Positions 8,452 to 19,723 are shown, numbered from the stretch's first letter. The stretch: DNA of 64,000 bases from Stenotrophomonas bentonitica (GCF_013185915.1 NZ_JAAZUH010000001.1:1364001-1428000); one strand, 5' to 3'. Notes: a model not told the origin generated them from the letters alone. A program made the numbers and translations.

Positions 8452-10431
8452 GTGAATACTGAATCCGCTCAGGTTACGCCGCCCCCTTCCCGCCCGCGCT
8501 GGCGCCTGCGTCGTCCCGGTAAACGCGGGCAACGCTGGCTGGCCATCCTGGTGTTCCTGTTCGCGATGATCCTGTTGGTCATCGCGTTGTGGGACTGGAA
8601 CTGGTTCAAGGGACCGGTGGAGCGGGCGGTGCAGGCCAAGACCGGGCGCGAGTTCCATATCGGCGGCAATCTGGATGTGGACCTGGGACGCACGCTGACG
8701 GTGCGCGCCGATGGGCTGACGTTCGCCAATGCGGAATGGTCGAAGACGCCGCGCATGGCCAGCGCCGACCGCGCCGAGATCGATCTGCGCGCGTGGCCGC
8801 TGCTGCGTGGCCAGATCCGTATTCCGGAAATCCGCCTGACCCGTCCGGACCTGCTGCTGGAAACGGCGCCGGGCAAGGACCAGCCGGGCAACTGGGATTT
8901 CCTGGGCCCGAGCGACGGTGAGCCGCCGGTGCTGCAGCGCCTGCTGGTGGACGACGGTCGGCTCAAGTTCCTGGATGCCGCAGGGAAGACGGACATCCTG
9001 GTGTCGCTCGACAGCGGCAAGCCGCGCAGTGCGGACAGCGCGCCGCCACTGTTGGTGAACGGCAAGGGCCGCTGGCAGGGCAATCCGTTCACGCTGGATG
9101 GCAACACGGAGTCGCCGCTGGAGCTGACCAACAGCGACCATCCGTTCCGGATCCATCTGGACGGGCGCGCGGGCGCCACGCGCGCGATCGCCAGCGGCAC
9201 GCTGACCAACCCGTTCGCGCTGCGCACCTTCGACCTGGATTTCGCGCTCAGCGGCCAGGACATGGAGGACCTGTATCCGCTGATCGGGCTGGCGATTCCG
9301 TCCACTCCGCCGTATCGGTTGAAGGGGCGGCTGAAGCGCAACAACAATACATGGCGCTATGAGAATTTCACCGGGGTCGCGGGCGACAGCGACCTGGGTG
9401 GCACGGCGCAGATCGAGGTGGGTGGCGAGCGTCCGTTCCTCAAGGCGGACCTGGTGTCGAAGCGGCTGGACTTCGATGATCTTGCCGGCTTCATCGGCGC
9501 GCCGCCGAAGACGGGCGCGGGCGAATCGGCCAATGCGGAGCAGAAGGCGGAAGCGGCGGCGTTGGCAGCCAAGCCGACGGTGCTGCCGGATACGCCGTAC
9601 GATCTGAGCAAGCTGCGCGCGATGGACGCGGATGTGAAGTGGAAGGCGCAGCGGATCAATTCGCCGAAGCTGCCGCTGGACGACATGGACGCGCACCTCA
9701 AGCTGGACGATGGCCTGCTGCGCCTGGAGCCGCTGAATTTCGGTGTGGCGGGCGGCGACATCCGCAGCACGATCCGGATGGACGCGCGCAAGCCGACGAT
9801 TTCGACGCAGCTGAAGGCGAGTATCCGCAAGGTGCAGCTGGGTGGGCTGTTCCCCGATGCAAAGCTGGCCGAGCAGGCGTCGGGCGGGATCAGCGGGGAG
9901 ATTGATCTTGCCGGCAACGGCAATTCCATCGCGGCGATGCTGGGCAGTTCGGACGGCAAGGTGGCGGTGGGCATGGGCCGTGGCCATATCGGCAATCTGC
10001 TGATGGAGCTGGCCGGCCTGGACGTGGCGGAGTCGCTGAAGTTCCTGTTCACCGGTGACAAGCAGATTCCGCTGCGCTGCGCGTGGGGCGATTTCGGCGT
10101 GCAGCGCGGGCTGATGACCTCGCAGCAGATGGCGTTCGACACCACCGATACGCTGGTGCTGGGCGAAGGCACCATCGACCTCAAGCAGGAAAAGCTCGAC
10201 CTGCTGCTGCGCCCGCGGCCGAAGGACATCAGCATCCTGGCGCTGCGCTCGCCACTGCGCATCGGCGGCACCTTCAAGGACCCGTCGTTCCGCCCGGACT
10301 TCAAGGCGCTGGGCATCCGTGGTGCGATCGCGCTGACGCTGGGCAGCATCGCCCCGCCTGCTGCGCTGCTGGCCACCATCGAAACCGGCCCGGGCGAAGA
10401 TTCGAATTGTGGTGGGCGGTACGCGAAGTAG
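8452..10431 (+). CDS. AsmA-family protein
   Basis: 659 residues. A cytoplasmic, basic N-terminus is followed by one transmembrane segment (about residues 28-47, WLAILVFLFAMILLVIALW). A long AsmA-type domain comes next, with the N-terminal signature GREFHIGGNLDVDLGRTLTVRADGLTFAN. AsmA-like proteins are anchored in the inner membrane with a large periplasmic part, and are linked to outer-membrane assembly and phospholipid transport. The start is GTG 8452 with AAGGATG (8440-8446) upstream. A low-complexity Ala/Lys stretch near residues 360-380 probably separates two beta regions. The stop TAG is again part of GTAG (10428-10431). Confidence 0.85.
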   Translation: MNTESAQVTPPPSRPRWRLRRPGKRGQRWLAILVFLFAMILLVIALWDWNWFKGPVERAVQAKTGREFHIGGNLDVDLGRTLTVRADGLTFANAEWSKTPRMASADRAEIDLRAWPLLRGQIRIPEIRLTRPDLLLETAPGKDQPGNWDFLGPSDGEPPVLQRLLVDDGRLKFLDAAGKTDILVSLDSGKPRSADSAPPLLVNGKGRWQGNPFTLDGNTESPLELTNSDHPFRIHLDGRAGATRAIASGTLTNPFALRTFDLDFALSGQDMEDLYPLIGLAIPSTPPYRLKGRLKRNNNTWRYENFTGVAGDSDLGGTAQIEVGGERPFLKADLVSKRLDFDDLAGFIGAPPKTGAGESANAEQKAEAAALAAKPTVLPDTPYDLSKLRAMDADVKWKAQRINSPKLPLDDMDAHLKLDDGLLRLEPLNFGVAGGDIRSTIRMDARKPTISTQLKASIRKVQLGGLFPDAKLAEQASGGISGEIDLAGNGNSIAAMLGSSDGKVAVGMGRGHIGNLLMELAGLDVAESLKFLFTGDKQIPLRCAWGDFGVQRGLMTSQQMAFDTTDTLVLGEGTIDLKQEKLDLLLRPRPKDISILALRSPLRIGGTFKDPSFRPDFKALGIRGAIALTLGSIAPPAALLATIETGPGEDSNCGGRYAK

Positions 10432-10467
10432 AGCGCGCCTTGATTGGCTGCTTTTGAATCCAGGCGG

Positions 10468-10492
10468 GTAGAGCCGGGCCCTGCCCGGCTGC
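10468..10492 (+). repeat. GTAG (SMAG/REP-like) palindrome
   Basis: A single unit that begins GTAG and contains AGCCGGGC-CCT-GCCCGGCT. It has the same architecture as the 1256 units but with different stem bases. Downstream bases through 10514 share CAACAGCAGCCGGGC (reverse complement) with the unit at 22923-22947. A degenerate unit (GTAGAGCGCGCC...GGCTGC) precedes it at 10428-10452 and contains the AsmA stop codon. The 292-bp gap up to 10723 also holds short palindromes GCGAGGCACTGCCTCGC (10574) and CCCAATCGC...GCGATTGGG (about 10602). No gene was seen there. Confidence 0.75.
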
Positions 10493-10723
10493 TGTTGGAT
10501 TTGTGCGAACAGCCTTGTGCTGCGGGGTCTCCCTGGTCAGGGCCGTCGGGTGCGGGTTTAAGGAGCACTGCTGGCGAGGCACTGCCTCGCGTGCGACTGA
10601 ACGCCCAATCGCCAGCGATTGGGCCGGGGCCCGGAGGGCGGTTCACGGCGTGTCCCGGAGCGGGGCTGCCCGGCGGCCGCCCCTGCACGTAGCACGGAGA
10701 CGCTGCTCTTCGCGGGAGAGCAA

Positions 10724-11155
10724 TCAGCCCGCAACGATGTACTGCTGCAACTGATCCAGCTTCTGGGCCTGTTCGTCGATAACCGACTTCACCAGATCGC
10801 CGATGGAGATCACGCCGATCACACCGCTGTTGTCCACCACCGGCAGATGGCGAATGCGGTAATCGGTGACCAGCTGCAGGCAATGCTCGACCTGCTCGGA
10901 AGGCGCTACCGTGACTACCTTCGCCGTCATGATCTCACTGACCTTCGTCGACTTCGACGAACGATCATGCAGCACGATCTTCCGCGCGTAATCGCGCTCG
11001 GAAAGGATGCCGACCAGCTGGCGGCCGTCCATCACCACGACCGCGCCGATTCCTTTTTCGGCCATCAGCCGGATCGCGTCGATTACCGCCGACTCCGGAC
11101 CTACCGCGAATACCTCAGGGGACTTGCCTTCCAACAGCTGTCGTACCGTGGTCAT
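10724..11155 (-). CDS. CBS-domain protein
   Basis: 143 residues consisting essentially of two CBS repeats (VRQLLEGKSPEVFAVGP... and VSEIMTAKVVTVAPSEQ...). The end is NSGVIGVISIGDLVKSVIDEQ, typical of stand-alone CBS pairs that bind adenine nucleotides. ATG 11155 has GGAGGG upstream. The first 41 bp lie inside the 3' end of the upstream glycosyltransferase gene on the same strand, so translation is probably coupled. The partner protein is unknown. A high-confidence family call but no specific function. Confidence 0.85.
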   Translation of the reverse strand: MTTVRQLLEGKSPEVFAVGPESAVIDAIRLMAEKGIGAVVVMDGRQLVGILSERDYARKIVLHDRSSKSTKVSEIMTAKVVTVAPSEQVEHCLQLVTDYRIRHLPVVDNSGVIGVISIGDLVKSVIDEQAQKLDQLQQYIVAG

Positions 11156-12134
11156 CTCGCTGCCCTCCACCGATGGGATGCACCGCCGAGTCTGCCACGA
11201 ACGGTGCATGCCAGGTGTCAACCAGGTACAGCGGCCGCTGCTTGGATTCCTCATACAGCCGGCCCAGGTATTCACCGATCAGGCCCAGCGCGATCAGCTG
11301 TACCCCGCCCAGGAACAGGATCACCGCCATCATCGTCGGATAGCCCGCCACGCGGTCGCCATACAGCGCCGCCTTCACCACCACCCACGCGCCGAACACG
11401 AACGCCGCGCTCGCCGTCAGCAGGCCCAGATAGGTCGCCGCCCGCAGCGGCGCGGTCGAAAAGCTGGTGATGCCCTCCAGCGCGAAATTCCACAGCTTCC
11501 AGAACCCGAACTTGGTGTCGCCCACCATCCGCGCGTGCCGGTGGTACGGCAGTGCCTTGCGCCGGAACCCGACCCAGCCGAACAGGCCCTTCATGAACCG
11601 GTGGCGTTCACGCAGCTGACCCAGCGCCTGCAGCGCGCGCGGCGACAGCAGCCGGAAATCGCCCGTGTCGGCCGGAATCGGCGTTTTCGACAAACGCCCG
11701 ATCACCCGGTAGAACGCCGACGACGTGCCCCGCTTGAGCCAGGTCTCGCCATCGCGTTCCTGCCGCGTGCCGTAGATGTTGTCGTAGCCCTGCCGCCACA
11801 GCGCCACGAACTGCGGAATCAGTTCCGGCGGATCCTGGCCGTCGGCATCCAGGATCATCGCCGCGCCGCCATCGACGAAATCCAGCCCCGCGGTAAGCGC
11901 TGCCTCCTTGCCGAAATTGCGCGACAACCGCAGCAGCCCCACGCTGTCGTCGGCCGCTGCCAGCGCCTGCATTACCTGCCAGGTCGCATCGGTGCTGCCG
12001 TCGTCCACGTACACGATGCGGCATTCGATACCGTCCAGCCCATCCAGCACCGCGCGCAGCCGCGGGTGCAGCAGCGGCAGCGCCATCGCCTCGTTGTGCG
12101 CGGCAATCACCAGGGTCAGGCGTTCGTTGCACAT
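11115..12134 (-). CDS. Family 2 glycosyltransferase, GtrB/ArnC-like, membrane-bound
   Basis: 339 residues. The N-terminal GT-A domain shows VIAAHNEAMALPLL, IVYVDDGSTD and ILDADGQDPPELI, where the Asp residues bind the nucleotide-sugar metal. Two C-terminal transmembrane helices follow (about 235-260 and 270-295), with the GEYLGRLYEESKQRPLYLVD ending typical of bactoprenol glycosyltransferases. These proteins load a sugar from UDP or GDP onto polyprenyl phosphate at the inner membrane for later transfer outside. The sugar cannot be predicted. The gene lies 6 bp downstream of mtgA and overlaps the CBS gene. Confidence 0.88.
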   Translation of the reverse strand: MCNERLTLVIAAHNEAMALPLLHPRLRAVLDGLDGIECRIVYVDDGSTDATWQVMQALAAADDSVGLLRLSRNFGKEAALTAGLDFVDGGAAMILDADGQDPPELIPQFVALWRQGYDNIYGTRQERDGETWLKRGTSSAFYRVIGRLSKTPIPADTGDFRLLSPRALQALGQLRERHRFMKGLFGWVGFRRKALPYHRHARMVGDTKFGFWKLWNFALEGITSFSTAPLRAATYLGLLTASAAFVFGAWVVVKAALYGDRVAGYPTMMAVILFLGGVQLIALGLIGEYLGRLYEESKQRPLYLVDTWHAPFVADSAVHPIGGGQRDDHGTTAVGRQVP

Positions 12135-12140
12135 GGCCGC

Positions 12141-12890
12141 TCAGTCCTCCTGCAGGTAGGCATCGCCGCCCAGCTGCCGTGCCTGGCGCTGGATCCAGTT
12201 CGCCCGGCGCTGCACGTAGGGCCCCGGTCGCGCCGCATTGTAGCGGCGCGGCGCCGGCAGTACCGCCGCCAGCTTCGCGCTTTCGGCCGGGGTCAGCTTG
12301 GCGGCGTCCTTGTTCCAGAACTGCCGCGACGCCGCCTGCGCACCGTAGATGCCATCGCCGAACTCGGCGATGTTGGCGTACATCTCCAGGATCCGCGACT
12401 TCGGCCACAGCGCCTCGATCAGCACCGTGTACCAGACCTCCAGCCCCTTGCGCACCCAGCTGCGGCCCTGCCAGAGGAACAGGTTCTTGGCCACCTGCTG
12501 GCTGATCGTGCTGGCCCCGCGCAGGCGCCCGCCGCGCGCGTTATGGTCGCGCGCCTTCTCGATCGCCTTCAGGTCGAAACCATTGTGCTCCGGGAAACGC
12601 TGGTCCTCGGCCGCCACCAGCGAAATCGGCAGGCTCGGTGCCATCTGGTCCAGGTCGCGCCATTGGTAATGCAGGCGGAAGCCCCAGTCGCGCTGGCCCA
12701 GCGCCTCCCCATAGCGCCACAGCATCACCGTCGACAGCGGCGGGTCGATGAAGCGCAGCACGGCCACCTGCAGCACGCTCCCGGCCACGAACAGCACCGG
12801 CAGCCACAACAGGTACTTCCAGCGCCAGCGGCGCCGACGCGACGGTTCCAGGCCCGGTTCGGCCTTGTGGTTGCTGCGCTCTGCCCCCAT
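12141..12890 (-). CDS. mtgA: Monofunctional peptidoglycan glycosyltransferase
   Basis: 249 residues from ATG 12890 (an in-frame ATG at 12941 is possible but adds an unconserved segment). One membrane anchor ([20 protein letters not shown]) precedes a GT51 domain. The catalytic Glu is Glu95 in [12 protein letters not shown], followed by [42 protein letters not shown] and [11 protein letters not shown]. It polymerises lipid II glycan strands in the periplasm without a transpeptidase domain. It is divergent from hslO across an 83-bp gap. Confidence 0.93.
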   Translation of the reverse strand: MGAERSNHKAEPGLEPSRRRRWRWKYLLWLPVLFVAGSVLQVAVLRFIDPPLSTVMLWRYGEALGQRDWGFRLHYQWRDLDQMAPSLPISLVAAEDQRFPEHNGFDLKAIEKARDHNARGGRLRGASTISQQVAKNLFLWQGRSWVRKGLEVWYTVLIEALWPKSRILEMYANIAEFGDGIYGAQAASRQFWNKDAAKLTPAESAKLAAVLPAPRRYNAARPGPYVQRRANWIQRQARQLGGDAYLQED

Positions 12891-12973
12891 TACTGGTGCA
12901 TCCTCTGCTTGCACGGTTGTCGGCGCATTATCCGGCAACACGCCCCCATTACTTAAGCGCAGCCACCGACCCG

Positions 12974-13867
12974 ATGACCGCCCAGACCGATTCCCTGCTC
13001 CGATTCCTGCTCCCCGCTGCCGGTGTGCGCGGCGTGCACGTCCATCTTGACGCCAGCTGGCAGGAGATCCTGTCGCACGGCAGCTACCCGCCGGCCGCCG
13101 CCGAACTGCTGGGCGAGGCCTGCGTGGCCTCGGCGCTGTTCACCGGCCACACCAAGGTCGACGGCCGCCTCTCGATCCAGCTGCGCAGCAGCTCCCCCCT
13201 GCGCGCCCTGTTCGCCGAATGCACCGCCGCCGGCACCCTGCGCGGGATCGTCCAGCTCGCCGACGAAGGCGACGCCCCGCGCGACCTGACCACGCTGGGC
13301 GACGACGCCGTGCTGGCCGTCACCATCGAGAACCCGGGCCTGGACCCGCGCGAACCGCAGCGCTACCAGAGCCTGGTCGGGCTGGGTGCGGCCGCCCTGG
13401 ACGAAGCCTTCGAGGACTACTTCCGCCAGTCCGAGCAGCTGCCGACCCGGCTGCTGCTGGCCAGCGACGGCACCCGCGCGGCCGGCCTGCTGCTGCAGAA
13501 GCTGCCCGGCGACGAAGGCGACAGCGACGGTTGGACCCGCGCCAGCGCCCTGTTCGAAACCCTGGGCAAGCAGGAACTGCTCGACGTGGCCGGGGACACC
13601 CTGCTGCTCCGTCTGTTCCATGAGGAGCAGGTGGAACTGCTGGGCGAGCGCGAGCTGCGTTTCGCCTGCTCCTGCTCGCGCGAGCGGGTCGAGGCCATGC
13701 TGCAGTCGCTGGGCGAGGAAGAAGCCCGTGCCGCCGCCGAGCCCACCGGCGCGGTTGAAATCCGTTGCGAATTTTGCGGACGGGAGTATCACTTTCCGTT
13801 GACGGAATTCGACATACTGTTCCACGACGCCGCCGTCTCCGTACCGGCTCCTGAACGGCTTCAGTAA
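12974..13867 (+). CDS. hslO: Redox-regulated chaperone Hsp33
   Basis: 297 residues, the normal length. A holdase activated by oxidation in the cytosol. The zinc-binding redox switch near the C-terminus is complete: Cys232 and Cys234 (CSC), then Cys265 and Cys268 (CEFC). The N-terminal domain contains ASWQEIL and [24 protein letters not shown], where the substrate-binding core begins. ATG 12974 fits the family start. The 134-bp gap downstream contains a promoter for the next gene rather than a strong terminator. Confidence 0.95.
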   Translation: MTAQTDSLLRFLLPAAGVRGVHVHLDASWQEILSHGSYPPAAAELLGEACVASALFTGHTKVDGRLSIQLRSSSPLRALFAECTAAGTLRGIVQLADEGDAPRDLTTLGDDAVLAVTIENPGLDPREPQRYQSLVGLGAAALDEAFEDYFRQSEQLPTRLLLASDGTRAAGLLLQKLPGDEGDSDGWTRASALFETLGKQELLDVAGDTLLLRLFHEEQVELLGERELRFACSCSRERVEAMLQSLGEEEARAAAEPTGAVEIRCEFCGREYHFPLTEFDILFHDAAVSVPAPERLQ

Positions 13868-13918
13868 TCGTCACGCGAGTTTTGTTCTGGGGAGAACCAA
13901 GACTTGTTAAGCCACTAC

Positions 13919-13947
13919 TTGTTAAGAAATCATAAACGCCCTAGGAT
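13919..13947 (+). promoter_or_regulatory. Promoter of the exported unknown gene
   Basis: TTGTTA (13919-13924), a 17-bp spacer, and TAGGAT (13942-13947) form a plausible sigma70 promoter in an AT-rich patch. The -35 lies in the second copy of a direct repeat ACTTGTTAAG (13902-13911 and 13917-13926). The start site would be near 13954, so the leader begins with a TCCCGC-TTCG-GCGGGA hairpin (13953-13968), a stable UUCG tetraloop. The repeat spacing of 15 bp may be a regulator site; that is inference. Confidence 0.5.
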
Positions 13948-14001
13948 CAGTGTCCCGCTTCGGCGGGAACTTGTGCTCATCGCTGCTGTCTGAGAGTTCC
14001 C

Positions 14002-14859
14002 ATGCGTTCCCTTCTGCGTCTACCGCTGGCCCTGATGATCGCCCTCGCCGCGATCCCGGGCGCGCATGCGCAGTCCAAGGCCCGCCAGGACAGCACCGTG
14101 ATTCCGGTCTGGAACAAGGGCAGCGGCAAGGTCGAAGCACTGCTCTACCTGGAGCCCACCGGCGAACAGGCGGCTGGCGCACGTTGGCATTTCGGGCGCA
14201 GCTCGCTGGACGCGGCCTTTGGCCTGTCCTCGGGCGACTCGCTTGGCCTGCTCTGCAACAGCAGCCGGGGCACCAGCATCAGCGGCCTGGCCAGTCATTG
14301 CATGCTGGCCAGCCTAGGCGACGATGACGACAACGGCCTGAGCCGTCGGGTCACCGGCACCGCCGCGTTCAACCGTCCCGGCGGTCGCCTCGGCATCACC
14401 GCGGGGACCGGCAAGGACACCCTTCCGGCCTGGCTGGCCGGCCCGAACAAGTCGCCGGCGCTGCGCGCCGAACAGAACGACCTCACCGTGTTCGGCCAGA
14501 AGAACATCGGCCGCGAAGGGTTCGTCTCCATCGGCGGTACCTACGCCAAGGCGCGCCTGGTGCCACTGTCGGACATGTCGCCCGCGCTGGTCGACCGCTG
14601 GGACAGCAAGAGCCTCACCCTGGGCGCCGGCTACGGCAACTTCAGCGGCAACATCATCGGCCGCGTGGTCGATGTGCCCGGACAGCCCGGCAAGTGGGAA
14701 GGCCTCGGCGTCGGCCTGACCTGGCGTACCCCCTGGAGCGGCCAGCTCACGGTGGGCGCGGAAAATGTGATCACCCGCGGCAAGAACCCGTTCGCGCCGC
14801 GAAACGAGAGCACCGACGAGGGCACCGTGCCCTACGTCCGCTACGAACAGGACCTTTAA
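14002..14859 (+). CDS. Exported protein of unknown function
   Basis: 285 residues, not recognised as a characterised family. A clear signal peptide (MRSLLRLPLALMIALAAIPGAHA) is followed by a glycine-rich, strand-like sequence with repeated amphipathic segments. Examples are LTLGAGYGNFSGNIIGRVVD, LGVGLTWRTPWSGQLTVGAENVI and a final YVRYEQDL. This looks like a small outer-membrane beta-barrel, although the predicted strands start only after about residue 60. Cys residues in LGLLCNSS and ASHCML could pair. It has its own promoter and a strong terminator, so it is a single-gene unit. Confidence 0.7.
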   Translation: MRSLLRLPLALMIALAAIPGAHAQSKARQDSTVIPVWNKGSGKVEALLYLEPTGEQAAGARWHFGRSSLDAAFGLSSGDSLGLLCNSSRGTSISGLASHCMLASLGDDDDNGLSRRVTGTAAFNRPGGRLGITAGTGKDTLPAWLAGPNKSPALRAEQNDLTVFGQKNIGREGFVSIGGTYAKARLVPLSDMSPALVDRWDSKSLTLGAGYGNFSGNIIGRVVDVPGQPGKWEGLGVGLTWRTPWSGQLTVGAENVITRGKNPFAPRNESTDEGTVPYVRYEQDL

Positions 14860-14889
14860 CCGCCTGCGCATGTCGCAGGTCGGACCCGA

Positions 14890-14914
14890 AAAGGCGCGCC
14901 CATGGCGCGCCTTT
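14890..14914 (+). terminator. Intrinsic terminator
   Basis: AAAGGCGCGCC-CAT-GGCGCGCCTTT is a perfect 11-bp stem 30 bp after the stop of the exported protein. A short T-rich run follows. Confidence 0.8.
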
Positions 14915-15214
14915 GTCGTTGTGGGGAACGCTGAACACGCCAACCTGATACAGAGCGTGACAAATCAACTGCAACTATTTTGCTAACATTTTATTAACAA
15001 TTGGCCGACCTGACGCTTGCGACCTCTCCAGGCTGTTGATCCACAAGGACTTTGCCGAATTTCACACAGATCACAGACTTCATTAACGCTACTTTAATTC
15101 TTTCGAAGTGGCAGTTACTATCGAGTCAGCCTTGTGGTCTTTGGTGCTCTTCTTGGCACCGCCCCGGGCAAACACCCCAGTGAATACCCAAGATTCCCTT
15201 GGAGAGAGAGAGCA
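14915..15214 (+). promoter_or_regulatory. Long leader/promoter region of the TonB-dependent receptor
   Basis: 300 bp without a gene. It is unusually AT-rich for this genome between about 14955 and 15005 (TTTTGCTAACATTTTATTAA) and again at 15080-15120. TACTAT at 15116-15121 could be a -10 box with a weak TTTAAT -35 at 15093-15098. A hairpin GGTGC...GCACC lies near 15141-15162 in the leader. The ribosome binding region GAGAGAGAG lies directly before ATG 15215. No known riboswitch pattern was recognised. Confidence 0.35.
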
Positions 15215-17983
<2,769 letters not shown>

Positions 17984-18011
17984 TCGATCCACTGATCGGT
18001 ACGTAATGCAG

Positions 18012-18041
18012 CAACGGCCCCGCAAGGGGCCGTTGTTTTTT
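18012..18041 (+). terminator. Intrinsic terminator of the TonB receptor gene
   Basis: CAACGGCCCC-GCAA-GGGGCCGTTG followed by six T residues, 28 bp after the stop codon. A GNRA tetraloop caps a 10-bp stem. Confidence 0.9.
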
Positions 18042-18076
18042 GTGCAGCGTTGCCGACGCAGCCAGTGCGCAGACAC

Positions 18077-18103
18077 AAAAAAAGCCGCTTTCGCGGCTTT
18101 TTT
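18077..18103. terminator. Bidirectional terminator
   Basis: AAAAAAAGCCGC-TTTC-GCGGCTTTTTT. The A-run on one side and T-run on the other let it work in both directions. It ends the minus-strand TetR gene (18121) and backs up the TonB-receptor terminator. Confidence 0.88.
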
Positions 18104-18120
18104 CGCATATGCACCGTGCT

Positions 18121-18723
18121 TCACCCGATCGGGATCAGCGTCTCGATCACATGCTCCACGTACGCTTCGAAATCCTCGCGCGCCGGCTTGGGCTGCTGCA
18201 GCTGCAGCGACAGCTGCAGGAAGCCGACGTAAGCCGCATAGGCCAGGCGTGCACGGTGCTGCGCATCAGTGCGGCTCAACCCGGCCTGGCGGAACGAAGC
18301 GACCAGATATTCCAGGCGACGGTGCGATACGCGGTCGATCACCGGGCGCACCATCGGGTGGTCCAGTGCCTTGAGCAGTTCGCTGTAGATGATGTGCGGC
18401 TGCACTTCGTGCGCCACCACCTGGAACAGCTGGCGCAGGCGTGCGCGCGGATCGGGCACGTCTTCCAGGCTGCCGAACACCTGTTCCTGCTCGAACAGCT
18501 CCCAGCGCTCGAGCGCGGCCTGCAGCAGCGCATCACGCGAAGGGAAATGCCAGTAGAAACTGCCCTTGGTCACCCCGAGGCGACGCGCCAGCGGCTCCAC
18601 CGCTACGGCGCCGACACCTTGTTCAGCGATGAGGTCAAGGGCGGCCTGCGCCCAGTCTTCCGCGCTCAGGCGGCTGTTGCGTCCGGCACGGGGCTCGCCG
18701 GCGGTAGCTTCAGGTTCATTCAT
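18121..18723 (-). CDS. TetR-family transcriptional regulator
   Basis: 200 residues. The N-terminal helix-turn-helix is WAQAALDLIAEQGVGAVAVEPLARRLGVTKGSFYWHFPSRDALLQAAL, the classical TetR signature. The C-terminal ligand domain (about residues 75-200) is family-specific and its ligand is unknown. The gene is divergent from a hydrolase-fadE-thioesterase set. The shared region holds palindromes of the form CCATAC-N6-GTATGG, so it most likely represses that operon and itself. Acyl-CoA or a fatty acid is the obvious candidate ligand by context; that is inference. Confidence 0.9.
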   Translation of the reverse strand: MNEPEATAGEPRAGRNSRLSAEDWAQAALDLIAEQGVGAVAVEPLARRLGVTKGSFYWHFPSRDALLQAALERWELFEQEQVFGSLEDVPDPRARLRQLFQVVAHEVQPHIIYSELLKALDHPMVRPVIDRVSHRRLEYLVASFRQAGLSRTDAQHRARLAYAAYVGFLQLSLQLQQPKPAREDFEAYVEHVIETLIPIG

Positions 18724-18776
18724 GCTGATGATTTAACCATACGCCGGGGTCGGTTTGTGTGGAATTCACACTTCAA

Positions 18777-18794
18777 CCATACCCACCGGTATTG
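18777..18794. promoter_or_regulatory. Putative TetR operator 1
   Basis: CCATACCCACCGGTATTG is an imperfect palindrome with the same layout as operator 2. It overlaps the TTGACA -35 box of the hydrolase promoter. A third, poorer copy (CCATACGCCGGGGTCGG) begins at 18737 next to the TetR start. Confidence 0.6.
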
Positions 18795-18819
18795 ACAGGC
18801 CCGAAGGCAGGTCCATACT
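18792..18819 (+). promoter_or_regulatory. Promoter of the hydrolase-fadE operon
   Basis: TTGACA (18792-18797), a 16-bp spacer, and CATACT (18814-18819). The expected start point, about 7 bases after the -10 box, falls on or within one base of the ATG at 18827, so the mRNA would be leaderless. No Shine-Dalgarno precedes that ATG, in line with this. Confidence 0.6.
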
Positions 18820-18830
18820 AGCCGGTATGG
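18813..18830. promoter_or_regulatory. Putative TetR operator 2
   Basis: CCATAC-TAGCCG-GTATGG is a perfect 6+6 palindrome. It covers the -10 box and the start codon of the hydrolase gene, an ideal position for a repressor. Confidence 0.65.
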
Positions 18831-19723
18831 TAACGCCCACCCTCCGCCTGACTGCCGCCCACGACACCGTGCTGGCCGCCACCCGCAGCGCCCCCGGGCG
18901 TCGCGGCACCGTGCTGTTCGCGCATGGCTTCGGCCAGACCCGGCACGCCTGGACCGCCACTGCGCAATCGCTGGAAGTCGCCGGCTACCAGACCCTGGCC
19001 TACGACGCGCGCGGCCACGGCGATTCGGACTGGAACCCGGCCGAGCTGCCCTATCACGGCGAACAGTTCGCCGATGACCTGATCGTGCTGGCCGGCGAAC
19101 AGCCGCAGCCGCCGGTGCTGGTGGCCGCCTCGATGGGCGGCCTGTTCGGCCTGCTCGCCGAAGCGCGCTGGCCGGGCCTGTTCTCGGCGATGGTGCTGGT
19201 CGACATCACCCCGCGCTGGGATACCGCCGGGGTCGAAAAGATCCTGATGTTCATGACCGCGCACCCGGACGGGTTCGCGTCACTGGAACAGGCCGCCGAC
19301 GTGATCTCGGCCTACATGCCGCACCGCCCGCGCAAGTCGGAAGACTCGCTGCGAGCGCTGCTGCGCGCGGACGGCCATGGCCGCTGGCGCTGGCATTGGG
19401 ACCCGCGCCTGGTCGCCGAACTGGCGCGCGACAGCGAACAGCACCAGGACGCGCTCGCCGAGGCGGCGCGCCAGGTGAAATGCCCGGTGCTGCTGGTCAG
19501 CGGCGGGCGCAGCACCCTGGTCACCCCGCAAACGGTGGCCGAATTCCTGGCGTTGGTACCGCACGCCCGCCACGTGCAGTTGCCGGAGGCCACCCACATG
19601 GTCGCCGGTGACGACAACAACGCCTTTACCGCTACTGTGTTGGACTATCTGGACGTGTTGCCCTCGGCCTCCGCCGTGGCACTGTCCGCCACAACCGAGC
19701 ACGTCACCGGAGCACGCTCATGA
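18827..19723 (+). CDS. Alpha/beta hydrolase
   Basis: 298 residues, no signal peptide, so cytosolic. Fold markers: LFAHGFGQTRHAW (oxyanion), nucleophile Ser102 in AASMGGLFG and His257 in EATHMVAGD. The likely acid lies in the SGGRSTLVTPQ loop, which lacks the usual Asp at the standard place. The protein is therefore probably an esterase or thioesterase; the substrate is unknown. First gene of the TetR-controlled set. Its stop overlaps the fadE start (ATGA at 19720-19723). ATG 18827 was chosen because the promoter and operator lie over any earlier start. Confidence 0.82.
   Translation: MVTPTLRLTAAHDTVLAATRSAPGRRGTVLFAHGFGQTRHAWTATAQSLEVAGYQTLAYDARGHGDSDWNPAELPYHGEQFADDLIVLAGEQPQPPVLVAASMGGLFGLLAEARWPGLFSAMVLVDITPRWDTAGVEKILMFMTAHPDGFASLEQAADVISAYMPHRPRKSEDSLRALLRADGHGRWRWHWDPRLVAELARDSEQHQDALAEAARQVKCPVLLVSGGRSTLVTPQTVAEFLALVPHARHVQLPEATHMVAGDDNNAFTATVLDYLDVLPSASAVALSATTEHVTGARS

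Noticed and set aside
12237..12262. GTAG-type repeat inside mtgA
   Set aside because: GTAGCGGCGCGGCGCCG fits the coding frame and lacks the full palindrome with a distal CTAC.
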